A stretch of DNA of 64,000 nucleotides from UBA6398 sp963660485. Lineage in GTDB: Bacteria > Bacteroidota > Bacteroidia > Bacteroidales > Bacteroidaceae. A model generated the notes under the pieces. It worked only from the letters and a program-made list of their open reading frames with translations. It did not search any database and was not told the origin of the DNA. Both the position numbers and the translations under genes were made by a program. Numbering within the stretch: the stretch's first letter is position 1; every line of letters starts with the position of its first letter. Location of the stretch: positions 1 through 64,000 of the forward strand of contig CAVKYH010000002.1 in NCBI GenBank assembly GCA_963660485.1. Reading direction: 5' to 3'. Shown piece by piece: positions 1 to 7,795 of this stretch.

Positions 1-78
1 GTCGGAATTTAAATTAGATGCCTTGGAATTTTTACGAGATGCCGTGTAGTTTTTTACGGCATGCGGCAAGGCAAAATT
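1..78. repeat. Modular 21-bp-period interspersed repeat, copy 1 (truncated by window edge)
   Basis: The sequence alternates 11-nt words and 10-nt joiners: joiner AATTTAAATT (6-15), word AGATGCCTTGG (16-26), joiner AATTTTTACG (27-36), word AGATGCCGTGT (37-47), joiner AGTTTTTTAC (48-57), then decaying units. The same words and joiners recur at about a dozen other intergenic sites in this window. The leftmost word (GTCGG) is cut by the window edge. No gene is seen between here and pdxB. Confidence 0.75.
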
Positions 79-171
79 TCCGTGCGGCGACAGGTGGAAA
101 AAAGCGGGTGGGGCAGACGCCGGGTGGTATTAAAAAATGTGCACTCGGCTGTATATTTGAGGCAAAAACAC

Positions 172-179
172 TACTTTTG
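172..179 (+). promoter_or_regulatory. -7 box (TACTTTTG) of the pdxB promoter
   Basis: TACTTTTG matches the Bacteroidota TAnnTTTG -7 consensus and lies about 43 nt before the chosen pdxB ATG. No TTTG box is seen at the usual 19-nt spacing, so only the -7 element is supported. Confidence 0.5.
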
Positions 180-221
180 TAAACTGAGGGCTGTGTGGAA
201 AAATACTTCCCCTTCAGAAGA

Positions 222-1244
222 ATGAAAGTAGTAATCGACGACAAAATTCCTTATATCCAAGGCAAACCCGAAGCCCTTGGCTTTGAGACTGTATACCTTC
301 CCGGGGCGCAGATATCGGCTGCCGACGTGAAAGATGCCGATGCGCTCATCGTGAGAACGCGCACCCGCTGCAATGCCGCGCTTCTCGCCGGCAGCAAGGT
401 GAGACTTGTTGTAACGGCAACTATAGGTTTCGACCATATCGACGTGGACTACCTGCGCAGCGCGGGAATAGAGTGGACCAATTGCCCCGGCTGCAACGCG
501 GCATCGGTGGGGCAGTATTTTACCTCCACAATGATTGTGCTCGCAAGGCAGGGCATTCTCTCTCCCGACCGTTGCACTGTGGGAATAGTGGGTGTGGGAC
601 ATGTGGGAACGGAAATCGTGAAGGCTTGCAGGCAACTCGGCTGCCGCATGTTGCTCAACGACCCGCCGCGTGCCGACAGGGGCGAAACGGGATTCGTCAG
701 TATTGAAGAAATAAAGCGCAGCTGCGATGTGATAACCTTTCACGTTCCACTCACAACCCTCGGCGCTTACCCCACATACCATCTTGCCGGGGAGAAATTC
801 TTTGCCTCGCTCGCCAAAAAGCCCGTGGTGATGAATGCAAGCCGGGGCGGCGTGGCCGACAACGATGCCTGGCTGCAGTCGCTGCTTGGCGGAACAACGC
901 GGGCGGCTGTGGTGGACACTTGGGAGCATGAGCCGCAAATCAACTTGCAGCTGCTGCGCGCGGCAACCATTGCCACACCGCATATAGCCGGGTATTCTGC
1001 CGACGGAAAGGCCAACGCCACGCGAATGTCGCTTGCCGCCTTGTGCAGATACTTCGGCATCAAACCGGAATTCGCAGTAAATCCGCCGCATCTGCCCGAA
1101 AATATGAAACCCTCGGGAGATGCCTACGACCAAATGCTGCAACTCTACAACCCGCTCAACGATACGGCGGCGCTCAAGGCCGATCCGCAGAAATTCGAAT
1201 GGCTTCGCGGAAACTATCCGCTGAGACGGGAGAAATGGGACTGA
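222..1244 (+). CDS. pdxB: Erythronate-4-phosphate dehydrogenase
   Basis: A 340-residue D-isomer 2-hydroxyacid dehydrogenase of the PdxB type, which oxidises 4-phosphoerythronate in the DXP-dependent route to pyridoxal 5'-phosphate. The start at 222 gives MKVVIDDKIPYI, the usual PdxB opening; a GTG at 195 is possible but adds an atypical leader. Visible elements: the nucleotide-binding turn GIVGVGHVG (about residues 122-130), the NASRGG segment near 205 carrying the substrate-binding Arg, and ATPHIAGYS near 251 carrying the catalytic His. It is somewhat shorter than E. coli PdxB, mainly in the C-terminal dimerisation part. It is followed after about 28 nt by the FKBP gene and is probably co-transcribed with it. 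Confidence 0.9.
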   Translation: MKVVIDDKIPYIQGKPEALGFETVYLPGAQISAADVKDADALIVRTRTRCNAALLAGSKVRLVVTATIGFDHIDVDYLRSAGIEWTNCPGCNAASVGQYFTSTMIVLARQGILSPDRCTVGIVGVGHVGTEIVKACRQLGCRMLLNDPPRADRGETGFVSIEEIKRSCDVITFHVPLTTLGAYPTYHLAGEKFFASLAKKPVVMNASRGGVADNDAWLQSLLGGTTRAAVVDTWEHEPQINLQLLRAATIATPHIAGYSADGKANATRMSLAALCRYFGIKPEFAVNPPHLPENMKPSGDAYDQMLQLYNPLNDTAALKADPQKFEWLRGNYPLRREKWD

Positions 1245-1272
1245 TTAAGAAAAAACAAAAACAATGCATATT

Positions 1273-2247
1273 ATGAGAAAAATCCTTTCAGCCTTTGCCG
1301 CAGCCCTCGTGCTCGTGGCAATGACCGCCTGCAACGGAGATTCCGAGCAGCAAAAAGAGGCACAAGTCAATGCTGCCGTGCTGGCAAACCTCGGCGATTT
1401 GATGCAGGGCGACTACAACGACGTGATAAGCCGCATCGCTAACAGCAATCGCTATTCCCGCGACGATATATTCGGCAACAATCACGAATTTACCTCTGCC
1501 GAACGCGCGCTCAACTATATCGCATCGGTCAACAGCGCAACGTTTTTCGTTATGGACAGTCTGCAGCTCAACATCGAGGCAACTGCCGTGGCCAATCCCG
1601 ACAACCAGATGCTCGACAAGCTCAACAAACTTTCCAAGAAGTACATCGACGTTTGTAAACACCCCGCCGATTCTCCAAAACAACTCATCGAAACTTGCAA
1701 AAGTATAAGCGAGGCAATAAAGAAAACCGTTAAAAGCATGGCGAAAACCGATGAAGAGGCAATAAGCAAGCAGACAGCCTTGGCAGGAAACGTGATAATG
1801 CAGAAAGAAATGCTCGCCGCTCAAAAGGCAACAGAGGCAAACAGCGCGGCAGCCGAGAGAAACCGCGTGGAAGGCGAGGCATTCTTAAAGAAAAACGCAA
1901 AACAGCCAAACGTCAAGGTACTTGCCGACGGTTTGCAGTACAAAGTGATTAAAAACGGTGCGGGGATAACGCCCAACAATGCGTCGACGGTTGTCGTGGA
2001 ATACGAGGGAAAATTCATAGACGGCACAGTGTTTGACAGTACTGCGAAGAACAACAAAGGAAAACCCGTGAGTCTTTCCGTTTCATCGGTTATGCGCGGC
2101 TGGAGTGAGGCTCTGCAACTGATGAAAAAGGGTTCGGAATGGGAAATATACGTTCCCTACGAACTTGGATACGGAGAACAGGGTGAAGGCAACGTACCTC
2201 CTTTTTCCGTGCTGGTATTCCGATTGAAACTTGTCGATGTGAAATAA
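1273..2247 (+). CDS. FKBP-type peptidyl-prolyl cis-trans isomerase, lipoprotein
   Basis: A 324-residue envelope PPIase resembling FkpA/Mip proteins. The N-terminus is a lipoprotein signal peptide ending in TACN, so it should be anchored to a membrane. A helical, Gln/Lys-rich middle region with an N-terminal FKBP-like dimerisation character precedes the C-terminal FKBP domain (about residues 215-324), with VVVEYEGKFIDGTVFDS, RGWSEALQLMKKGSEW and PYELGYGEQGEG as the typical FKBP loops. An ATG at 1264 would add three residues; 1273 gives a cleaner signal peptide. It is encoded 13 nt upstream of the dsbD ORF, so the two may serve extracytoplasmic protein folding together. Confidence 0.88.
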   Translation: MRKILSAFAAALVLVAMTACNGDSEQQKEAQVNAAVLANLGDLMQGDYNDVISRIANSNRYSRDDIFGNNHEFTSAERALNYIASVNSATFFVMDSLQLNIEATAVANPDNQMLDKLNKLSKKYIDVCKHPADSPKQLIETCKSISEAIKKTVKSMAKTDEEAISKQTALAGNVIMQKEMLAAQKATEANSAAAERNRVEGEAFLKKNAKQPNVKVLADGLQYKVIKNGAGITPNNASTVVVEYEGKFIDGTVFDSTAKNNKGKPVSLSVSSVMRGWSEALQLMKKGSEWEIYVPYELGYGEQGEGNVPPFSVLVFRLKLVDVK

Positions 2248-2260
2248 GAGGATATCCCCG

Positions 2261-4432
2261 ATGGTTCATACAATATATAATGTGGTTGCGAATACAGCGT
2301 ATGTAGTCGCAAAAACAGGGTATGTAGTCGCAAAAACAAGGCATGTGGTTGCAAAATCAGCGTATGCAGTTGCAAAATCAGGGCATGTGGTTGCAAACAT
2401 AAGGCATGTGGTTGCAGGTACAAGGCTTGCGGTTTTGGCGGCAATGCTTCTCGTGTTTGCGATTCCCGTTGGAGTGTCGGCTCAGATGCTCGATCCGGTG
2501 AAATTCACGGTTTCCACGCAAAAATTGTCGCCTACTGAAATCGAAATTACCTTTACCGGGAAAATCGAAAGCGGTTGGCATGTTTATTCCGTCAATGTTC
2601 CGGCCGACGGCCCCACACCTGCGACGTTCACTCTCGAAGGTGCGAAAAACGTGGAGCGGCTTGGCGGATTGCAGGCGGGAGCTGGTGCGGTGAAGAAGAA
2701 AGATGAAGTGTTCGGCATGGAGCTTGAGTTTTTCGAGAAGGCATGCCGTTTCACCCAGCGCCTTAAGATTACGGGCAAGACCTATTCCGCGAAAGGCTAC
2801 ATGGAATATGGTGCGTGCAGCAACGTGAGTTGTATGCCTCCCACGCAGGTTGAATTCTCCGTGAAGGGGAATGACGGGCCCGAAGACGCTCCTGCTGAAA
2901 AAGAAACGGCAAAGGCTACGTCCGCTACCGCAGATAGTGCCGCCGGCAAGGCTATTGTTTCCGACACAGCCCAATCTGTTGCTGCCGTTGTGGCTTCTCC
3001 GTCCGACAGCGCGGCACTTTGGGCACCCCAAACCGAGACGTTGAACGCACAGAACGGCACTTCGAACGATGCCGGACGCTCGTTGTTGATGATATTCCTG
3101 TTGGGATTTTTAGGAGGTCTGGTGGCGTTGCTCACGCCTTGCGTGTGGCCGATAATTCCAATGACTGTTAGCTTTTTCCTTCACCGCCAAAGCGAGCGCA
3201 GAAAGGCTGTGGGCGATGCCATTCTCTATGGCGTGGCGATAATAGTGATTTACGTTAGCCTGGGATTGGTTGTTACGTCGATTTGGGGCGCAAACCAATT
3301 GAACGCCCTCTCAACTAATGCGATTTTCAACATATTCTTTTTCCTGCTCCTTGTGGTATTTGCAGCAAGTTTCCTCGGCGGGTTTGAAATCACTCTGCCC
3401 TCGTCGTGGGGAAACAAGGTGAATTCCAAAAGCCGGGCCACTTCGGGCGTGGTGAGTATATTTCTCATGGCGCTCACATTGGCTATCGTTTCGTTTTCAT
3501 GCACCGGACCGGTGATAGGATTCCTTTTGGTGGAAGTTTCGTCAACCGGAAAAATCCTTGCTCCCGCCATGGGAATGTTGGGGTTTGCCATTGCGCTTGC
3601 GCTGCCGTTTGCATTTTTCGCCCTGTTCCCCACGGTGATGAAAAAGATGCCCAAGAGCGGCGGCTGGATGAATACCGTGAAGGTTACGTTGGGTTTCATA
3701 GAATTGGCATTTGCCTTGAAATTTCTGTCGGTGGCTGATTTGGCTTACGGCTGGCACATACTCGACCGCGAAACGTTTCTCGCGTTGTGGATAGCGATTT
3801 TTGCAGTTGCGGCGCTTTATCTTTTCGGAATGATAAGCATTCACGGCGATAAGGGAAAGGACATCTCTGTGCCGAGGTTGTTTCTCGGCCTTGCTTCATT
3901 GGCTTTCGCCGTGTATATGATACCCGGACTTTGGGGCGCGCCGCTTAAAGCCGTGAGCGCGTTCGCTCCGCCGATGTACACTCAGGACTTCCGGCTGGGC
4001 GATAGCGAAGTAAATGCAGCTTATTCCGATTACGAGGAGGGCATGAAGGCTTCCGAGGCAACGGGCAAGCCTGTCTTGCTCGATTTCACTGGTTACGGTT
4101 GTGTCAACTGCCGCAAAATGGAAGCATCGGTATGGACAGATCCAAGCGTGAGCCGCATGTTGAAAGAAAAATTCATACTTGTGTCGCTTTACACTGACGA
4201 CAAGACGCCGTTGCCGCAGAACATAGAGGTAACGATAAACGGCAAGAGCAAAACGCTGCGCACTGTGGGCGACAAGTGGAGCTACTTGCAGCAGGTGAAG
4301 TTTGGCGCAAACGCACAGCCGTTCTATGTAGCGGTAAATTCAAAGGGCGTCCCGCTTGCAGGGTCGTATGCCTTTGACGAGAATCCCGGGAATTTCGAAA
4401 AATTCCTCAGCAAAGCTCTTGCGGCAAAGTAG
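2261..4432 (+). CDS. dsbD: Thiol:disulfide interchange protein DsbD-like (three-domain)
   Basis: This protein transfers reducing power from cytoplasmic thioredoxin across the inner membrane to periplasmic thiols. Order of parts: a heptad-repeat N-terminus (about residues 6-54), a signal-peptide hydrophobic stretch ending GVSAQ, a DsbD-alpha domain with the Cys pair GACSNVSC (about 184-191), a low-complexity linker, a CcdA-like membrane domain with the redox Cys in TPCVWP (about 293) and SCTGP (about 414), and a C-terminal thioredoxin domain with GCVNCRKM (about 613). All six expected cysteines are visible. The ATG at 2261 is the only ATG before the hydrophobic stretch; a non-ATG start inside the tandem repeat is possible, so the N-terminus is uncertain. 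Confidence 0.88.
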   Translation: MVHTIYNVVANTAYVVAKTGYVVAKTRHVVAKSAYAVAKSGHVVANIRHVVAGTRLAVLAAMLLVFAIPVGVSAQMLDPVKFTVSTQKLSPTEIEITFTGKIESGWHVYSVNVPADGPTPATFTLEGAKNVERLGGLQAGAGAVKKKDEVFGMELEFFEKACRFTQRLKITGKTYSAKGYMEYGACSNVSCMPPTQVEFSVKGNDGPEDAPAEKETAKATSATADSAAGKAIVSDTAQSVAAVVASPSDSAALWAPQTETLNAQNGTSNDAGRSLLMIFLLGFLGGLVALLTPCVWPIIPMTVSFFLHRQSERRKAVGDAILYGVAIIVIYVSLGLVVTSIWGANQLNALSTNAIFNIFFFLLLVVFAASFLGGFEITLPSSWGNKVNSKSRATSGVVSIFLMALTLAIVSFSCTGPVIGFLLVEVSSTGKILAPAMGMLGFAIALALPFAFFALFPTVMKKMPKSGGWMNTVKVTLGFIELAFALKFLSVADLAYGWHILDRETFLALWIAIFAVAALYLFGMISIHGDKGKDISVPRLFLGLASLAFAVYMIPGLWGAPLKAVSAFAPPMYTQDFRLGDSEVNAAYSDYEEGMKASEATGKPVLLDFTGYGCVNCRKMEASVWTDPSVSRMLKEKFILVSLYTDDKTPLPQNIEVTINGKSKTLRTVGDKWSYLQQVKFGANAQPFYVAVNSKGVPLAGSYAFDENPGNFEKFLSKALAAK
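2276..2422 (+). repeat. 21-bp tandem repeat at the 5' end of dsbD (about 7 units)
   Basis: About seven consecutive 21-bp units, each an 11-nt conserved part such as TATGTAGTCGC or CATGTGGTTGC followed by a 10-nt A-rich part such as AAAAACAGGG. Units differ by a few substitutions. Read in the dsbD frame they encode degenerate heptapeptides: AYVVAKT, GYVVAKT, RHVVAKS, AYAVAKS, GHVVANI, RHVVAGT. The unit length equals the period of the dispersed intergenic repeats in this window. Confidence 0.9.
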
Positions 4433-4511
4433 TTTCGGGAGTTTTCGGTGTAATCCCTGGCAGATTGCAGGGCAGTTAAATCAAAACATCTGGTAAATAG
4501 ATTGAAATAAT

Positions 4512-4544
4512 AGGGACACGGCGCAGGCTGTGCCCCTGTTTTTA
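4512..4544 (+). terminator. Rho-independent terminator after dsbD
   Basis: The arms AGGGACAC and GTGCCCCT form an 8-bp stem with one mismatch around GGCGCAGGCT, followed by GTTTTTA. It lies 80 nt after the dsbD stop and would end the pdxB-FKBP-dsbD unit. Confidence 0.6.
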
Positions 4545-4593
4545 TGGTTGCGTTGCGCCTTTCGCGAAGAGGGTTCAAGACCTCGTTTTTGCG

Positions 4594-4677
4594 ACGCGGC
4601 ATCTCGTAAAAACTCCGGGCCACCAAATTTAAATTAGATGCGTCGGAATTTAAATTAGGTCTGACCTCGTAAAAACG
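4594..4677. repeat. Modular 21-bp-period interspersed repeat, copy 2
   Basis: Parses exactly as word/joiner units: ACGCGGCATCT, CGTAAAAACT, CCGGGCCACCA, AATTTAAATT, AGATGCGTCGG, AATTTAAATT, AGGTCTGACCT, CGTAAAAACG. It lies in the gene-free stretch 4433-4891, which otherwise holds only the dsbD terminator and the next promoter. Confidence 0.9.
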
Positions 4678-4841
4678 AAAAACCGGGCAATTTTCGGCGT
4701 GTGGCATGTTGGTGATAATTAGTGCGTTATCGGTGTTGCGAAAAATCCTTGCAAAAACGCCGTGAAAGCATGTGATTATGTTTTTTGATTGCTTTTAATA
4801 TAAAACAACCTTTCAGATTTCTACAAAAGGAATAATATAGC

Positions 4842-4849
4842 TACTTTTG
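4842..4849 (+). promoter_or_regulatory. -7 box (TACTTTTG) before the 4.9-kb lipoprotein gene
   Basis: TACTTTTG fits TAnnTTTG and lies 43 nt before the ATG at 4892. It rules out an upstream start at 4847, which would begin inside the promoter box. The -33 region is not a good match. Confidence 0.5.
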
Positions 4850-4891
4850 CCGTTAATTATATTATATTGCAATATTAGTACAAGACTTCAT

Positions 4892-6238
4892 ATGAGAAAG
4901 ATAATCGCGATTGTTGCGGCGCTTGTCTTCGGGACGGCGTTTTTCGCAAGTTGCAGCGACGATAATAGTTCCTCCGAGGCAAGCAGCGATTGCGCCATAA
5001 ATTCAGTTGTGATGGGAACGCTCAACAGAGTTTACACCACCTATCTGAACGGAAAGGATACAAGCTACAATGTAACGGTAACGGGCAGCCTTTATCCGTT
5101 GCACATAGATCAGTTGCGAGGCATGGTGTTCAATAGCGATTCCCTGCCCCAAGGCACCGACATCACCAAGGTGGCTCTCACCACTTTCAGCGCCGACGGC
5201 GTTGTGGGCTATCGTCTTGAAAGCGGCAAGGACACCCTTTTCTCCACCAGCGACTCGATAGATTTCACCAAGCCGCGCATTTTTACCATTTATTCGGCCG
5301 ACGGCTCGGGCAAACGCTCCTATACGTTTAATATAGTGGTTCACAATTCCGATCCCGAAGCCTTTTCGTGGACTCAGGCAGCTCCGGTGAATGCCAACGT
5401 GGCTGCGCTCGGGGATATGCGTCTTCTTTCAAACAACGGCACCTTGTATCTGTGGGGAAAGAAGAACGGCAAAACCGAGGTGCTCACCCGTTCGGCCGAA
5501 GGCAAGGCCGACTGGACCGCAAACGAAGTCTCGGGAGTGGAAAACCTGAAAAGCAAAAGCGTAAACCTGTTTGACGGAAAATTCGTGGCCATAGCCGACG
5601 GCGGATTTGCCACTTCAACCGACGGAAAAGCGTGGACAATACAAGAATCTGCGATAACGCCCGACAGAATCCTGGCTGTGAGCGATAGAGATGTGTATGT
5701 GGTGGCAGAAAACAAGGTGTACCGCTCCTCCGACGGCACAAACTGGACTGAAGAAACCATTGACGACGACGCAAGCAACCTGCCGGCGGAATATGTAAGC
5801 TCTGCAGTAATTCCGGCAGCCAACAACGCGCAGATTGAAAACATCATCAGCCTGGGCTATTCCAATGGAAAAGACGAAGTGTGGAAAAAGGTTGAAGATA
5901 CAATATATCCCGAAGAAGATTCGTGGTATCACTATCTATACAATGAGGACACCCCGCGCTCATTGCCCTATCTCAAAGGTTTCAACCTTATGAAATACGA
6001 CGGCAACTTGCTTGCCGTGGGTGTGGTAAACGACTCCGTGAACATGTATACCAGTACGGATATGGCAAGAACCTGGAATCATGTAACGATCAAGACCACC
6101 TTGCCCGCAAACATAGGCACCCCGGCCGAAGTAGGTGCGGCATCAGACGAAGATAACAATATATGGCTCGTATGCAGCGGTACGGGAGTGCTCTGGAAAG
6201 GCTACCTCAACCGCCTGAAAGCCGTAGAAAACAAATAA
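4892..6238 (+). CDS. Lipoprotein with beta-propeller-like C-terminus (DUF6242-like)
   Basis: A 448-residue surface or periplasmic lipoprotein of unknown function. The signal peptide MRKIIAIVAALVFGTAFFAS precedes the lipidated Cys. The N-terminal part (about 25-160) resembles the domain described as DUF6242 in Bacteroidales. The rest contains repeated Ser/Thr-Asp-Gly-x-x-W motifs (STDGKAWT, SSDGTNWT, STDMARTW) like Asp-box or BNR repeats of propeller proteins. The start at 4892 is chosen because a -7 promoter box occupies the upstream alternative. The next gene follows after 7 nt, so this is the first gene of the envelope block ahead of uppS-bamA. Confidence 0.7.
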   Translation: MRKIIAIVAALVFGTAFFASCSDDNSSSEASSDCAINSVVMGTLNRVYTTYLNGKDTSYNVTVTGSLYPLHIDQLRGMVFNSDSLPQGTDITKVALTTFSADGVVGYRLESGKDTLFSTSDSIDFTKPRIFTIYSADGSGKRSYTFNIVVHNSDPEAFSWTQAAPVNANVAALGDMRLLSNNGTLYLWGKKNGKTEVLTRSAEGKADWTANEVSGVENLKSKSVNLFDGKFVAIADGGFATSTDGKAWTIQESAITPDRILAVSDRDVYVVAENKVYRSSDGTNWTEETIDDDASNLPAEYVSSAVIPAANNAQIENIISLGYSNGKDEVWKKVEDTIYPEEDSWYHYLYNEDTPRSLPYLKGFNLMKYDGNLLAVGVVNDSVNMYTSTDMARTWNHVTIKTTLPANIGTPAEVGAASDEDNNIWLVCSGTGVLWKGYLNRLKAVENK

Positions 6239-6245
6239 CGACAAG

Positions 6246-6944
6246 ATGAAAAAAGCGGTTATCCTGCTCGCTTTCGCAATACTCGGCTTTAATTTTGCCG
6301 GGGCGCAGGACGATGTGGATTATCGCTATGAAATAGGTGCAGCATTGGGCGGCAGTTTCTATCGAGGACAGCTCAACCATAAATTCTTCGGGCAAACCGG
6401 AGTGGCGGGAGGCGCTCTGATTCGTTGGAACATCAATCCCTATATGGCTGTAAAGGCTATGCTCGACTACGCCTCGGTGAAAGGTTCTACCGACAACGTA
6501 AATGATTTCTATCCCGAGGACCCTTCAAGCCAACAGGCCTCGAGCGAGAAAAAAAACTACAAACTCAATGACGGCGTTGTGGACTTCAGCGCAACCTATG
6601 AGTACAACTTCTGGCCATTCGGACTGCACCACGGCTATCAGGGAAGGCAAAGAATCACTCCGTTCCTGCAACTGGGAATCGGCGCGTGCTACGGCATGGC
6701 AGGCAAAGCCTTTACATTCCAGATTCCAATAGGCGTGGGCGTGAAATACAAGCTCAAGCCGCGTGTGAACCTCGGTTTTGATTGGCTTTACCACTTCTCG
6801 CTAAGCGACAAACTTGACGGCTTTGAAAATCCCTACGGCATAAAGTCTTCGGGGTTTCAGAACAAGGACAGCTACTGCACTGCAATGTTCTACATAAGCT
6901 ACGACTTCTCGCCCAAATGCCCGCAGTGTAACAAAAACGACTGA
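6246..6944 (+). CDS. Small outer-membrane beta-barrel protein (DUF6089-like)
   Basis: A 232-residue protein with a cleavable signal peptide ending FAGAQ, then alternating polar/aromatic strands typical of an eight-stranded OmpA/OmpX-like barrel (ALGGSFYRGQL, GALIRWNI, TYEYNFWPFG, AMFYISYDFS). Its position directly before uppS and bamA matches the DUF6089 family of Bacteroidales. It ends with the unusual Cys-containing tail SPKCPQCNKND. Function is unknown; an envelope-assembly role is suggested only by context. Confidence 0.72.
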   Translation: MKKAVILLAFAILGFNFAGAQDDVDYRYEIGAALGGSFYRGQLNHKFFGQTGVAGGALIRWNINPYMAVKAMLDYASVKGSTDNVNDFYPEDPSSQQASSEKKNYKLNDGVVDFSATYEYNFWPFGLHHGYQGRQRITPFLQLGIGACYGMAGKAFTFQIPIGVGVKYKLKPRVNLGFDWLYHFSLSDKLDGFENPYGIKSSGFQNKDSYCTAMFYISYDFSPKCPQCNKND

Positions 6945-6980
6945 CAGTCTTAAAACGACATACAATATATATAATAAGAT

Positions 6981-7742
6981 ATGAGTGCTCCGCAACTTGA
7001 CATGCAACGTATTCCCCGCCATATAGCAATAATAATGGACGGCAACGGACGCTGGGCTGTGCAGCGCGGTTTGCCGCGCACCGCCGGGCATAAGGAAGGC
7101 GTGGAAACCGTGAAGCGCATAACCGAAGAGGCTGTGAGACTGGGCGTGGAATACCTTACGCTCTATACTTTCTCGACCGAAAACTGGAACCGCCCCTCCG
7201 AAGAAGTGGCAGCCCTGATGTCGCTCGTACTAACTTCGCTGCAGGAAGAACTTTTCATGCGCAACAACGTTAGGTTCCGGGTTATCGGCGATACGAGAAA
7301 GCTTCCCGGAGAAGTTCAGAAGAAACTTGCGCAATGCGAACGAGACACCATCGGAAATACAAAGATGACACTCGTTGTGGCATTGAGTTATTCTGCAAGA
7401 TGGGAGATTACCACTGCTGCGAGAAACATTGCCGCCGATGTGGAACACGGTATCGTGAAACCAACACAGGTTGACGAGGAAATGTTTGCCAAATATCTTT
7501 CCACCACATTCATGCCTGATCCGGAACTACTCATACGTACTGGCGGCGAACTGCGGTTGAGCAATTATCTTCTCTGGCAGTGCGCGTATTCCGAACTGTA
7601 TTTCTGCGATACTTATTGGCCCGATTTCGGCGAAGAAGAACTGCAACTCGCCATTGCCGATTACCAACACCGCCAAAGACGGTTCGGAAAAACCGGAGAA
7701 CAGATGCAGGAGGAAAAACAATCAACAGAAACTGAAAAATAA
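6981..7742 (+). CDS. uppS: Isoprenyl (undecaprenyl diphosphate) synthase
   Basis: A 253-residue cis-prenyltransferase that extends farnesyl diphosphate with isopentenyl diphosphate to undecaprenyl diphosphate, the lipid carrier for peptidoglycan and the polysaccharides encoded further along this window. Visible motifs: HIAIIMDGNGRWA (catalytic Asp, about residues 14-26), the substrate loop TFSTENWNRP (about 63-72), and the C-terminal RTGGELRLSNYLLWQ and YSELYF segments. The family motif usually reads GGE-x-R-x-SNF; Tyr here replaces Phe. It lies between the small barrel gene and bamA in a tight cluster. Confidence 0.95.
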   Translation: MSAPQLDMQRIPRHIAIIMDGNGRWAVQRGLPRTAGHKEGVETVKRITEEAVRLGVEYLTLYTFSTENWNRPSEEVAALMSLVLTSLQEELFMRNNVRFRVIGDTRKLPGEVQKKLAQCERDTIGNTKMTLVVALSYSARWEITTAARNIAADVEHGIVKPTQVDEEMFAKYLSTTFMPDPELLIRTGGELRLSNYLLWQCAYSELYFCDTYWPDFGEEELQLAIADYQHRQRRFGKTGEQMQEEKQSTETEK

Positions 7743-7795
7743 CAAAAAGCGCCTGCGCAATATGGCAACATCTGACGCCGGCAACCACTACATAA

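Noticed and set aside
4847..4891. Longer N-terminus of the 4.9-kb lipoprotein
   Set aside because: The extra codons begin inside the TACTTTTG promoter box and would bury the lipoprotein signal peptide.
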